From NCBI RefSeq assembly GCF_018332655.1, contig NZ_BOQL01000086.1:1-64000 (forward strand): a DNA stretch of 64,000 bases, read 5' to 3'. Made by a program: the position numbers and the translations under genes. Positions 16,495 through 25,582 of the stretch are shown here, one piece after another; position 1 is the stretch's first letter; each line of letters begins with the position of its first letter. The notes under the pieces were generated by a model. That model saw nothing but the letters and a program-made list of their open reading frames with translations, made no database searches and was not told where the DNA came from. The DNA is from Actinoplanes auranticolor. Its GTDB lineage: Bacteria > Actinomycetota > Actinomycetes > Mycobacteriales > Micromonosporaceae.

Positions 16495-17925
16495 ATGACG
16501 GAAAAGGCCCAAATCGGGGTAACCGGGCTGGCGGTGATGGGCCGCAACCTGGCCCGCAACTTCGCCCGCCACGGCCACACGGTCGCGCTGCACAACCGCA
16601 GCTACGGGCGCACCAAGGAACTCGTGGAGGCCTACGGCCACGAGGGCACGTTCATCCCCTCGGAGCGCGCCGAGGACTTCGTCGCGAGCCTGGAGCGCCC
16701 GCGCCGCGTGGTGATCATGGTCAAGGCCGGCAAGGCCACCGACGCGGTCATCGACGAGTTCGCCCCGCTGCTCGAAGAGGGCGACATGCTCATCGACGCG
16801 GGCAACGCGCACTTCGCCGACACCCGGCGGCGCGAGGCGGCGCTGAAGGAGCGCGGCCTGCACTTCGTCGGCACCGGCGTGTCCGGCGGCGAGGAGGGTG
16901 CCCTGCACGGCCCGAGCATCATGCCCGGCGGCTCCAAGGAGTCCTACGAGTCGCTCGGCCCGCTGCTGGAGGACATCTCGGCCAAGGTCGACGGCGAGCC
17001 GTGCTGCGTGCACGTCGGCCCCGACGGTGCCGGGCACTTCGTCAAGATGGTGCACAACGGCATCGAGTACGCCGACATGCAGCTCATCGCCGAGGCGTAC
17101 GACCTGCTCCGCTCGGTCGGCGGGCACTCGCCGGCGGAGATCGCGGAGATCTTCAAGGGCTGGAACGAGGGCCGGCTGGGCTCGTACCTGATCGAGATCA
17201 CCGCCGAGGTGCTCAAGCAGATCGACGCCGAGACCGGCAAGCCGTTCGTCGACATCGTGGTCGACCAGGCCGAGCAGAAGGGCACCGGCCGCTGGACCGT
17301 GCAGGCGGCCCTGGACCTGGGCGTGCCGGTCTCCGGCATCGCCGAGTCGGTCTTCGCCCGGGCGCTGTCGGGCGACCCGAAGGTGCGCGCGGCGGCGGCC
17401 GACCTGCCCGGCCCGACGGCCACCGCCGGCTCGGGCGGCGCCGACCTGCAGGCGGACGTCGAGCAGGCGCTGTTCGCCTCGAAGATCGTCGCCTACGCGC
17501 AGGGCTTCCAGCAGATCCAGGCGGCCAGCGCGGAGTACGGCTGGGACATCGACCCCGGCCAGATGGCCAAGATCTGGCGGGACGGCTGCATCATCCGGGC
17601 CAAGTTCCTCGACTTCATCAAGCAGGCCTTCGACAAGTCCCCGGACCTGCCGTCGCTGCTGGTCGACGAGTACTTCCTGGACGCGGTCAGCGGCGCCCAG
17701 GAGGCCTGGCGGCGCGTGGTGGCCACGGCCGCCCAGCAGGGTATCCCGGCGCCGGGCTTCGCGTCGGCGCTGGCGTACTACGACGGCCTGCGCGCCAAGC
17801 GCCTGCCGGCGGCCCTGATCCAGGGGCAGCGCGACTTCTTCGGCGCGCACACGTACCGCCGCGTCGACAAGGACGGCGCCTTCCACACCATGTGGGGCGC
17901 CGAGCGCAACGAGGTCTCCGCGTAA
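16495..17925 (+). CDS. gnd: 6-phosphogluconate dehydrogenase, decarboxylating
   Basis: A 476-residue pentose-phosphate enzyme converting 6-phosphogluconate and NADP+ to ribulose 5-phosphate, CO2 and NADPH. The Rossmann start is IGVTGLAVMGRNLARN. The substrate loop is GTGVSGGEEGALHGPSIMPGG, with catalytic Lys and Asn in FVKMVHNGIEY. The C-terminal helical domain ends with FFGAHTYRRVDKDG. Length matches the long, dimeric family. GGAGG nine bases upstream fixes the ATG. It is monocistronic, followed by a strong hairpin. Confidence 0.98.
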   Translation: MTEKAQIGVTGLAVMGRNLARNFARHGHTVALHNRSYGRTKELVEAYGHEGTFIPSERAEDFVASLERPRRVVIMVKAGKATDAVIDEFAPLLEEGDMLIDAGNAHFADTRRREAALKERGLHFVGTGVSGGEEGALHGPSIMPGGSKESYESLGPLLEDISAKVDGEPCCVHVGPDGAGHFVKMVHNGIEYADMQLIAEAYDLLRSVGGHSPAEIAEIFKGWNEGRLGSYLIEITAEVLKQIDAETGKPFVDIVVDQAEQKGTGRWTVQAALDLGVPVSGIAESVFARALSGDPKVRAAAADLPGPTATAGSGGADLQADVEQALFASKIVAYAQGFQQIQAASAEYGWDIDPGQMAKIWRDGCIIRAKFLDFIKQAFDKSPDLPSLLVDEYFLDAVSGAQEAWRRVVATAAQQGIPAPGFASALAYYDGLRAKRLPAALIQGQRDFFGAHTYRRVDKDGAFHTMWGAERNEVSA

Positions 17926-17932
17926 TCGCGTC

Positions 17933-17960
17933 GGGCCGGCCCGCTCCCGCGGGCCGGCCC
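17933..17960 (+). terminator. Terminator between gnd and the GGDEF-EAL gene
   Basis: A perfect 12-base stem (GGGCCGGCCCGC / GCGGGCCGGCCC) with a TCCC loop begins 7 bases after the gnd stop and ends one base before the convergent gene's stop. It can serve both strands. Confidence 0.85.
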
Positions 17961-17961
17961 T

Positions 17962-20286
17962 TCACGCCGCGGTGACCGGCAGCACGGTCCGGATCATCAG
18001 CTCGGCCATCTCCGCCGGCGGCAGCGGCTTGGCCATGAAGTACCCCTGCCCCAGCCGGTAGCCCATCTCGCGCAGCCGCTCGGCCTGCGCCGCCGTCTCG
18101 ATGCCCTCCGCGACCGCGTAGAGGTCCAGGTATTCGGCCAGCTGGGCGACCGCCGCGGCCACCGCCAGCCGCCCGCGGTCCTCGCCGTCACAGATGCCGT
18201 CCACGAACGACTTGTCCAGCTTCAGCACGTCCACCGGGAACGCGCGCAGCAGGCTCAGGCTCGACTGGCCGGTGCCGAAGTCGTCCAGGGCCAGGCGTAC
18301 GCCCAGCTCGTGCAGGGCCTGCAGGGTGTCGCGGACCTGCCGGCCGTCGAGCACCGACGACTCGGTGACCTCCAGCACCAGGTTGGCCGGGATCAGCCCG
18401 GTGTCGCTGAGCACGGCCGCGACCTCGTCCACGAAGCCGGACTCGCGCAGCTGCCGGGCCGCCACGTTGACGTTGATCGAGCGGATGGCGGCGGCGCCGT
18501 ACTCGGCGTGCCACTTGGCCAGCTGCTCGCAGGCTTCGCGCAGCACCCAGGAGCCCAGCGGCACGATCAGCCCGGAACGTTCGGCGACCGGGATGAAGTC
18601 GGCCGGCGAGACCAGCCCGCGGACCGGGTGCCGCCAGCGCACCAGCGCCTCGGCGCCGGCCATCAGGCCGGTGACCAGGTCGAAGACCGGCTGGTAGGCC
18701 AGCTCCAGCTCGTGGCGGATGATGGCGTTGTGCAGCTCGCTGCCGAGGCGGGCGTGGTTGACGACCTCGCTGTGCATCCGCGGTTCGAAGCGGGCCCAGG
18801 ACGCCTTGCCGGAGGCCTTGGCCGCGTACATGGCGATGTCGGCGTTGCGCAGCACCTCGTCGGCGTTGTCGCCCTGCCCGGCCAGGGCGACGCCGATGCT
18901 GGCGTGGGCGAGCAGCTGGTGCTCGCCGACCCGGAACGGCACCGCGAGTGCGGCCAGGATCCGCGCGGCGGCTTCCTCGGCCTCGGCCGGATCGTCGACG
19001 TCGAGCAGCACCGCGAACTCGTCCCCGCCCAGGCGCGACGGCAGATGGCTGACGGCGCTGTGGTGGCGCAGCCGCTGGGCCACCTCGAAGAGCAGCTGGT
19101 CGCCGACGGCGTGCCCCATGGTGTCGTTGACCATCTTGAAGTCGTCGATGTCGACCAGCAGCACGCTGGCACTGCGGTGCGCGTCGAGGCGCTCGCCGAG
19201 GACGGCGCCGAAGCGGGCGCGGTTGGCCAGCCCGGTCAACGGGTCATGCATTGCGAGATGCTCGAGCTCCGCCTGCTGCCGGCGGATGCCGGCCAGCATC
19301 CGGGCGTTGGCCCGCAGCCCGAGCAGCTGCCGGGCCACCACGAAGGCGGCGATGAGCACGGCGCCGATGATCACGACCCGCTGGTGCCAGCCGAGCTGGC
19401 GGGCCGAGACGGTGATCACCAGGGCGGCGGTCGCGATGACCGCGACCAGCGGAAGCGCGTTGTAGATGCTGCGCGACGACGATGCGGCGGGGGTCGCCGC
19501 GGTGCGGCGCAGGACGACTTCCTGACGGTACGCGGCCAGCGCCATCGCCGCGCCGACGAGCGGTACGCCCAGCACCGAGATGATCAGCCGTCCGGTGTCC
19601 CCGCCGGCGATGAGCAGCACCGTGGTGGCCACGGCGACCAGCGGCGCGACAGTCAGGATGCGCAGCGACACGGAGTCGACGGCGCTGGCCGGGCTCATCG
19701 CCGCGCGACCGATCACGACCAGGGCGATCAGCGAACCGACCCCGGTGACGGCGGCGCCGTTCCGGGTCAGCGTCGAGGTCGCCGCCGTGGCGAGGTCGAA
19801 GACGACGTACCAGTAGATCAGCGCACCGGCCACCGCGACGGTCGCGCCGTCGAGCATGAGTTGCGCCCAGCGCAGCAGCGACCGGCGCTCCACCGGCAGC
19901 CGCAGGAAGGCCAGCACCACCATGACGACGCCGAGCATCGTCGGCACGGCCATGTACGGCGACAACCCAGGATCGTTGTTGGCGAACGCGAACGCACCGA
20001 CCGAGCCGATCCCCAGGCAGATCGCCGCGTGCGAGAAGAGCCGCCAGAAGCCCCGGATCGGCCGCGGCACCACGATCATCGAGCCGATCCGCCGGCAGGC
20101 CAGGAACGCGGCCACCATGGCCACCGGTCCCCCGGCGTACCCGGGCATGAGCGGGCCGCCGTCGTACACCACCAGCCACCCCACGACCCAGGTCACCGTC
20201 AGCAACGCCAGCACCAGCGGGAGCACACCCGGGCGGGCGGGCCGGGCCGCGCGCCTGCGGCCTACCCGCTTGTCGGCTGGACTCAT
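17962..20286 (-). CDS. Membrane GGDEF-EAL cyclic di-GMP protein
   Basis: A 774-residue membrane protein with both c-di-GMP synthesis and breakdown domains. About ten helices fill residues 25-330. The GGDEF domain (about 345-500) has HDPLTGLANRARFG and RLGGDEFAVLL. The EAL domain (about 515-765) has EALVRWRHP, the NVNVAARQL metal strand, DDFGTGQSSL and AEGIETAAQ, so both look active. I place the start at ATG 20286 (MSPADKR); the frame is open to 20388 but that stretch is not family-like. It diverges from the histidine kinase gene. Confidence 0.92.
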   Translation of the reverse strand: MSPADKRVGRRRAARPARPGVLPLVLALLTVTWVVGWLVVYDGGPLMPGYAGGPVAMVAAFLACRRIGSMIVVPRPIRGFWRLFSHAAICLGIGSVGAFAFANNDPGLSPYMAVPTMLGVVMVVLAFLRLPVERRSLLRWAQLMLDGATVAVAGALIYWYVVFDLATAATSTLTRNGAAVTGVGSLIALVVIGRAAMSPASAVDSVSLRILTVAPLVAVATTVLLIAGGDTGRLIISVLGVPLVGAAMALAAYRQEVVLRRTAATPAASSSRSIYNALPLVAVIATAALVITVSARQLGWHQRVVIIGAVLIAAFVVARQLLGLRANARMLAGIRRQQAELEHLAMHDPLTGLANRARFGAVLGERLDAHRSASVLLVDIDDFKMVNDTMGHAVGDQLLFEVAQRLRHHSAVSHLPSRLGGDEFAVLLDVDDPAEAEEAAARILAALAVPFRVGEHQLLAHASIGVALAGQGDNADEVLRNADIAMYAAKASGKASWARFEPRMHSEVVNHARLGSELHNAIIRHELELAYQPVFDLVTGLMAGAEALVRWRHPVRGLVSPADFIPVAERSGLIVPLGSWVLREACEQLAKWHAEYGAAAIRSINVNVAARQLRESGFVDEVAAVLSDTGLIPANLVLEVTESSVLDGRQVRDTLQALHELGVRLALDDFGTGQSSLSLLRAFPVDVLKLDKSFVDGICDGEDRGRLAVAAAVAQLAEYLDLYAVAEGIETAAQAERLREMGYRLGQGYFMAKPLPPAEMAELMIRTVLPVTAA

Positions 20287-20461
20287 CGCTGCGCTCGGCT
20301 CCCTGGTCTCTGTCACTCCTGGCGCAGTACCAGTCGGCGGTGGCGGGCCGAAGCTGAGTGTTCCCGCCGCGGCCGGGCCGCCCTCCACCCTTGGATATAG
20401 ACACCGGTGGCACCCCGGGCCGATGCGGGGCGTGGCAGCGCCCCTTTAGGGTCGGTGCGTC

Positions 20462-23014
20462 ATGGAGCGCATTCCGGGTTGGCTGGTGCCGTTGGTCCTC
20501 GCCGTCACACAGCTGGCGGTGTGGCCGGGCATCCCGCTGGCCTCGGACGACCCGCTGTCGGCGCCCGCCGTCGCGACCGGCGTGACGGCCACGGTCGTCG
20601 TCGCGGTGGCGCTGCTGTGGCGGCGGTCGGCGCCGCTGGTGGCCATCGGTGTCGTGGTCGCGGCGGTGACCGTGGGGACGTACGGCGTACCCCTGGACGC
20701 GCTGCTGGTCGTCTCGATCGCCGACCTGATCGCGCTCTACAGCGTCGCCGTGCTGCGTTCGCGGCGGATGACGCTGGGCATCGCGGCGGCGGCGATGGTC
20801 TTGCAGGCCGTGTTGATCGCCACCACCACGGGCCTGGAGGACTTCGCCCTCGAGGTGGTCACCATCGTGGTGGTCTACGCGACCGTCGTCGCGTTCGGCC
20901 GGGCCCGGCACCGCTGGCACGCCGAGCGGAGCACGGCCGCGGGCCGGCTGGCCGAGGCCGAGGACCGGCGGGCCCGGGCCGCCGACACCGAACGGCACCG
21001 CCTGGCCCGCGAGCTGCACGACGTGACCGCGCACCACCTGACCTCGATCGTGGTCATCGCCTCGGCCGCCCAGCGCCTCGGCGGCACCCGTCCCGACCTG
21101 GTCGCCGAGGCCCGCGGGTTCGCCGCCCGGACCGGGCGCGACACCCTGGCGGCGCTGCACCGGCTGGTCGCGCTGCTGCAGCTGCCGGACGAGCGGCCCG
21201 GCCCGGTCACCGCCCGGCTGGCCGAGCTCGCCGAGGGCTTCCGGCTGCTCGGCCAGCACGTCAGCGTGCAGGTCGCCCCGGACGACCTGCCGGCCGCCAC
21301 GACCGAGGCGATCTGCGGGATCACCCGCGAGGCGCTGACCAACACCCTGCGGTACGCCCCGGCCGGCGGCGTCCGCATCCGGCTCGGCCCCGTCCCCGAC
21401 GGCCTGGAGCTCACCGTCGACGACGACGGCGCCCACGCGGACGGTGTCACCGGGATGGGCTCCGGGCGCGGCATCGCCGGCATGCGGGAACGCGCCGTGG
21501 CGCTGGGCGGCACCCTGACCGCGGGCCCCGGCCCCGGCGGCGGCTGGCGCGTCCGCGCGGTGCTGCCCCTGACCAGCGCCCCGCCCCCGGTCCCCCGCCG
21601 CCGGCTGCCCGGCGCCGAGCACGTCATCGACGTGGTCCTGTTCCTGATCGCCCTGTTCCCGCCGGTGGCAGCACTGCTGGTCACCGACGGCGGCCCCGAC
21701 CTCGTCGGCGCGCCGGTGCCGCTGCTCCTCCTGGTCGCCGCGGTCCACGCCGTACCGGTGATCTGGCGGCGGACCCATCCCTGGGCCGTGCTCACCGCGG
21801 TCGCGGCCACCTCGTGGCTGCTGCCGGTCCTGATCGCGGCCGGGCCGGTGGCACCGGCACTGGGCTGGGTCATGCCGGCCGGACTGGGCGCGGAGGCCGT
21901 CGCGGTGTACGCGGTCGCCCGCTACGCCCGCCGCAACAACCTGACCGCCCTGGCGATCCCCGCCTCGTTCTCCTCCGCGGTGCTGGCCTCCGGCGTCACC
22001 CTCGCCCTGGACGCGCCGCCGGAGGAGGGAATCCCCTTCGTCGTGTGGGCGATCTTCATGTCCGTGGCCGTCGGGTGCCCGCTCGGGATGCCGATGGTGG
22101 GTGCCTGGCTGGCCGGCTTCCTCGCCCGCCGACGCCGCGCCGGACTCGAGGCCCGCGAGCACGACGCGGTCGCCACGTCGACGGCCCAGGCGATCTGGGT
22201 GGCGGGCCTCGAACGCGCCCGGGTGGCCGCCGGCCTGCAGGCGGCGGTCCTGCGCGACACGGCCCGGGTGGCCACGGCGGCCGACGCGGGCGACCTCGAC
22301 CAGGTGCTGACCTCGGCCCGGACGGCCCTGGACGCGATGCGCGGCCTGCTCAACGGCCTGCGCGCCGAAACGGACCCGGCCCGCGACGCGGGCGACCGCG
22401 ACCCGCAGCCGACCACGGCGGCCCTGCCGGGCCTGGCGGACCGGTGGCGCGCCAACGGCCGGCAGGTGGGCCTGGAGATCCCCGGCGCGGGCCGGGCGCT
22501 GCCGGCGGACGTCGACCTGTCGGCGTTCCGGGTGGTGGAGCTGCTGCTGGCCGGGGACACCGGGCCGGTGACCGCGCGGGTCGACCTGACCGGTGATCCG
22601 CTGCGGATCAGCATCCGGCCGATGCCGGCGGACGAGGGCGGGGAGATCGCGGCGGGACTGCGGGCGCGGCTGGCCGCGGTGGGCGGCAGCATGGGCACCG
22701 CGAGCGACGGCCACCCGGAGATCCTCCTCCCGGCGCCGATGGCGGCTCATCCGGGCGGGAGCGGCCCGGTTTCAACCGCGATGACACTCCCCGAGCCGAC
22801 CGGCGCGGAGGGCCCGCCCAGCGACTCACCCGCACCGGACCTGTCAGGGCGAGGGCCGATGAAAGCCGTCGGTGCTGAGGGCCGAGCCGCCTCACCCGGT
22901 GCGAGCGACCCGGCCGGCGCGGGTGGAGGGCCGGCTGGGAGCATTTCCGCCGGGACCGGGCCGGGCACGCCGGCCGGGGACGACAAGGAGGTGGCGTCAT
23001 CGCCGTCCGGGTGA
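20462..23014 (+). CDS. Fused double histidine kinase (second kinase degenerate)
   Basis: An 850-residue membrane sensor kinase of the NarL/LuxR-regulator class. Residues 1-150 are membrane helices. A HisKA_3 domain follows, with phospho-acceptor His186 in LARELHDVTAHHL, and a HATPase domain (TREALTNTLRYAP, DDDGAHADG, GRGIAGMRERA). Then comes a second membrane block (about 385-555) and a second, degenerate kinase unit: ERARVAAGLQAAVL lacks the phospho-acceptor His, and its ATPase region lacks the N and G boxes. A Pro/Gly/Ala-rich tail (about 765-850) ends inside the response-regulator start. The stimulus is unknown. Confidence 0.88.
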   Translation: MERIPGWLVPLVLAVTQLAVWPGIPLASDDPLSAPAVATGVTATVVVAVALLWRRSAPLVAIGVVVAAVTVGTYGVPLDALLVVSIADLIALYSVAVLRSRRMTLGIAAAAMVLQAVLIATTTGLEDFALEVVTIVVVYATVVAFGRARHRWHAERSTAAGRLAEAEDRRARAADTERHRLARELHDVTAHHLTSIVVIASAAQRLGGTRPDLVAEARGFAARTGRDTLAALHRLVALLQLPDERPGPVTARLAELAEGFRLLGQHVSVQVAPDDLPAATTEAICGITREALTNTLRYAPAGGVRIRLGPVPDGLELTVDDDGAHADGVTGMGSGRGIAGMRERAVALGGTLTAGPGPGGGWRVRAVLPLTSAPPPVPRRRLPGAEHVIDVVLFLIALFPPVAALLVTDGGPDLVGAPVPLLLLVAAVHAVPVIWRRTHPWAVLTAVAATSWLLPVLIAAGPVAPALGWVMPAGLGAEAVAVYAVARYARRNNLTALAIPASFSSAVLASGVTLALDAPPEEGIPFVVWAIFMSVAVGCPLGMPMVGAWLAGFLARRRRAGLEAREHDAVATSTAQAIWVAGLERARVAAGLQAAVLRDTARVATAADAGDLDQVLTSARTALDAMRGLLNGLRAETDPARDAGDRDPQPTTAALPGLADRWRANGRQVGLEIPGAGRALPADVDLSAFRVVELLLAGDTGPVTARVDLTGDPLRISIRPMPADEGGEIAAGLRARLAAVGGSMGTASDGHPEILLPAPMAAHPGGSGPVSTAMTLPEPTGAEGPPSDSPAPDLSGRGPMKAVGAEGRAASPGASDPAGAGGGPAGSISAGTGPGTPAGDDKEVASSPSG

Positions 23015-23661
23015 TGGTCGTCGACGACCAGCTCATGGTGCGCGCCGGGATCGCCGCCATCGTCGACGCCGAGAAGGGGCTCGAGGTCGTCGGGGAGGCC
23101 GCCGACGGGCAGGCCGCGCTCGATCTCGCCGCGCAGCTGCGGCCCGACGTGGTGCTCATGGACATCCGGATGCCCGGCATGGACGGGCTGACCGCCACCG
23201 CGCAGCTGACCGCCGCGGCGCCGGAGACCAAGGTGCTCGTGCTGACCACGTTCCATCAGGACCGTTATGTCTTCGAGGCGTTGAAGGCGGGCGCGGCCGG
23301 ATTCGTGCTCAAGGATGTGCTGCCCGCCGACCTGCTCGCCGCCATCCGGGTCGTCGCCGACGGCGAGGCGATGCTCAGTCCCGCCGTGACCCGGCGGTTG
23401 ATCGACGCGTTCGCCAGCGGCGGGCTGTCCGGCCCGGCCGAGCCCGGCGGGCGGCTGGACGGGCTCACCCCGCGCGAGCGCGAGGTTCTGGTCAGCATCG
23501 CCACCGGCCTGTCCAACGCCGAGATCGGCGCGGCCCTGGGCATCACCACCGGCACGGTGAAGGTGCACGTCAACGCCCTGTTGGCCAAGCTCGGCGTGCG
23601 CGACCGCGTGCAGGCGACGATCGCCGCCTACGACCTCGGCCTGGTCCGGCCCAACGCCTGA
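23011..23661 (+). CDS. NarL/LuxR-family response regulator
   Basis: A 216-residue regulator: receiver domain with Asp5/Asp6, phospho-acceptor Asp51 in LMDIRMPG, Thr in LTTF and Lys in FVLKD; then a LuxR helix-turn-helix (LTPREREVLVSIATGLSNAEI...TVKVHVNALLAKLGVRDR). It pairs with the overlapping kinase. The written start is GTG 23011. The good ribosome site AAGGAGG (22985-22991) is ideally spaced not for that GTG but for an in-frame ATC at 22999, which would add four residues completing the first beta strand. Confidence 0.93.
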   Translation: MMVVDDQLMVRAGIAAIVDAEKGLEVVGEAADGQAALDLAAQLRPDVVLMDIRMPGMDGLTATAQLTAAAPETKVLVLTTFHQDRYVFEALKAGAAGFVLKDVLPADLLAAIRVVADGEAMLSPAVTRRLIDAFASGGLSGPAEPGGRLDGLTPREREVLVSIATGLSNAEIGAALGITTGTVKVHVNALLAKLGVRDRVQATIAAYDLGLVRPNA

Positions 23662-23733
23662 ACCGGGGCGGCACAAGCCGGCGCGGACCGCGAACGGCAC
23701 AAGCCGCGATCGGCGCACCCGGCCCGGCACAAG

Positions 23734-23763
23734 CCGGCCCGGACCGTGAGCGGTCCGGGCCGG
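23734..23763. terminator. Strong bidirectional terminator hairpin
   Basis: A perfect 13-base stem (CCGGCCCGGACCG / CGGTCCGGGCCGG) with TGAG loop lies between the convergent response-regulator and pgm genes. Upstream, the word CGGCACAAGCCG or near copies occurs three times between 23668 and 23740. Confidence 0.85.
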
Positions 23764-23776
23764 GAAAATCCGGGGC

Positions 23777-25420
23777 TCAGCCCTTGAGGGCCGCCGAGAC
23801 CACCCCCCGCGCCTCCTCCTGGATCCGCGCCAGGTGGTCCGGCCCCTTGAACGACTCCGCATAGATCTTGTAGACGTCCTCCGTGCCCGACGGGCGGGCC
23901 GCGAACCAGCCGGATTCCGTCGTCACCTTCAGGCCGCCGATCGGGGCGTTGTTGCCCGGTGCCGAGGTCAGCACCGCCGTGATCGGCTCTCCGTCCAGTT
24001 CCTTGGCCGTCACCTGCGACGGCGACAGCTTGCCCAGGATGGCTTTCTCGTCGCGGGTCGCCGGGGCGTCGATGCGGGCGTACGCCGGGTCGCCGAACTT
24101 CGCTGTCAGGTCTCGGTAGTGCTCGCTCGGGGTGCGGCCGGTCGTCGCCACGATCTCCGAGGCCAGCAGGTCCAGCAGGATGCCGTCCTTGTCCGTGCTC
24201 CACGGACTGCCGTCGCGGCGCAGGAACGACGCGCCCGCGCTCTCCTCGCCGCCGAAGCCGACCGAGCCGTCCAGCAGGCCCGGCACGAACCATTTGAAGC
24301 CGACCGGCACCTCGTCCAGTTTGCGGCCCAGGTCCGCCGCGACCCGGTCGATCATCGACGAGGACACCAGCGTCTTGCCGATCGCCGCCGCGGCCGGCCA
24401 GTCCGTCCGGACCTTGTACAGGTACGAGATCGCCACCGCCAGGTAGTGGTTGGGGTTCATCAGGCCGCCGTCGGGGGTGACGATGCCGTGCCGGTCGGCG
24501 TCCGCGTCGTTGCCGGTGGCCAGCTGGAACTTGTCCTTCTGGGCGATCAGTGAGGCCATCGCGTACGGCGACGAGCAGTCCATCCGGATCTTGCCGTCCC
24601 AGTCCAGCGTCATGAAGCCGAAGGTGGGGTCGACGTCGGGGTTGACCACCGTCAGGTCCAGCCCGTACCGGGAGCCGATCTCGCCCCAGTAGGCGACGCT
24701 GGCGCCGCCCAGCGGGTCCGCGCCGATCCGGACGCCGGCCGCGCGGATCGCCTCCATGTCGATGACCGAGCCCAGGTCGTCGACGTAGGTGGCCAGGTAG
24801 TCGTAGCCGGAGACCAGGTCCGAGGTGCGGGCCCGGGCCGCCGGCACCCGGCGTACCTCCTTGAGGCCGCCGGCGATCAGCGCGTTCGCCCGGTCCTGGA
24901 TCCACTTGGTGGCGTCGGTGTCGGCCGGTCCGCCGTGCGGCGGGTTGTACTTGAAGCCGCCGTCGTCCGGCGGGTTGTGCGACGGGGTGACGACCACGCC
25001 GTCGGCCAGCCCGGAGGTGCGGCCCTTGTTGTGGGTGAGGATCGCGTGCGACAGCGCGGGGGTCGGCGTGTAGCCGTCGCGGCTGTCGATGAGCACGCGC
25101 ACGTCGTTGGCGGCGAAGACCTCCAGGGCGGAGATCATCGCCGGCTCGCTCAGTGCGTGCGTGTCGCGGCCCAGGTAGAGCGGGCCGTCGGTGCCCTGCT
25201 CGCGGCGGTACTCGACGATGGCCTGGCTGGTGGCCACGATGTGGTCCTCGTTGAACGCGGTCTTCAGGCTGGAGCCGCGGTGCCCGGAGGTGCCGAAGGC
25301 GACGCGCTGCTCGGCGACCCCGGGATCCGGGTGGCCGGTGTAGTAGCTCAGGACCACCCGGGGCACGTCGATTCGGTCGCGGGAATCGGCGGGGGTGCCG
25401 GCGCGGGGATGCACGGACAT
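23777..25420 (-). CDS. pgm: Phosphoglucomutase (alpha-D-glucose-phosphate specific)
   Basis: A 547-residue alpha-phosphohexomutase interconverting glucose 1-phosphate and glucose 6-phosphate, feeding glycogen, trehalose and cell-wall precursors. The N-terminal FGTSGHRGSSLKTAFNEDHI, the phosphoserine loop VVTPSHNPPDDGG, the metal loop GNDADADRHG and the phosphate-binding ARPSGTEDVYK are all present. Length and order match the bacterial Pgm subgroup. It is a single gene with a terminator on its 3' side. Confidence 0.97.
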   Translation of the reverse strand: MSVHPRAGTPADSRDRIDVPRVVLSYYTGHPDPGVAEQRVAFGTSGHRGSSLKTAFNEDHIVATSQAIVEYRREQGTDGPLYLGRDTHALSEPAMISALEVFAANDVRVLIDSRDGYTPTPALSHAILTHNKGRTSGLADGVVVTPSHNPPDDGGFKYNPPHGGPADTDATKWIQDRANALIAGGLKEVRRVPAARARTSDLVSGYDYLATYVDDLGSVIDMEAIRAAGVRIGADPLGGASVAYWGEIGSRYGLDLTVVNPDVDPTFGFMTLDWDGKIRMDCSSPYAMASLIAQKDKFQLATGNDADADRHGIVTPDGGLMNPNHYLAVAISYLYKVRTDWPAAAAIGKTLVSSSMIDRVAADLGRKLDEVPVGFKWFVPGLLDGSVGFGGEESAGASFLRRDGSPWSTDKDGILLDLLASEIVATTGRTPSEHYRDLTAKFGDPAYARIDAPATRDEKAILGKLSPSQVTAKELDGEPITAVLTSAPGNNAPIGGLKVTTESGWFAARPSGTEDVYKIYAESFKGPDHLARIQEEARGVVSAALKG

Positions 25421-25582
25421 CGAGGAGCCTCCTTGAGGGCGTGGACCTGCCCGGGATCGTATCGCCGGGTGGTACCCGGCCGGGCGGATCGGTAAGCCGT
25501 CGTGCGCGGATTGAACCTTTCCCCCCGATGATCCGAACTACCTACCGTGACAGGGGCTGCAGCGGCTGGGGGGCCGCGGATC

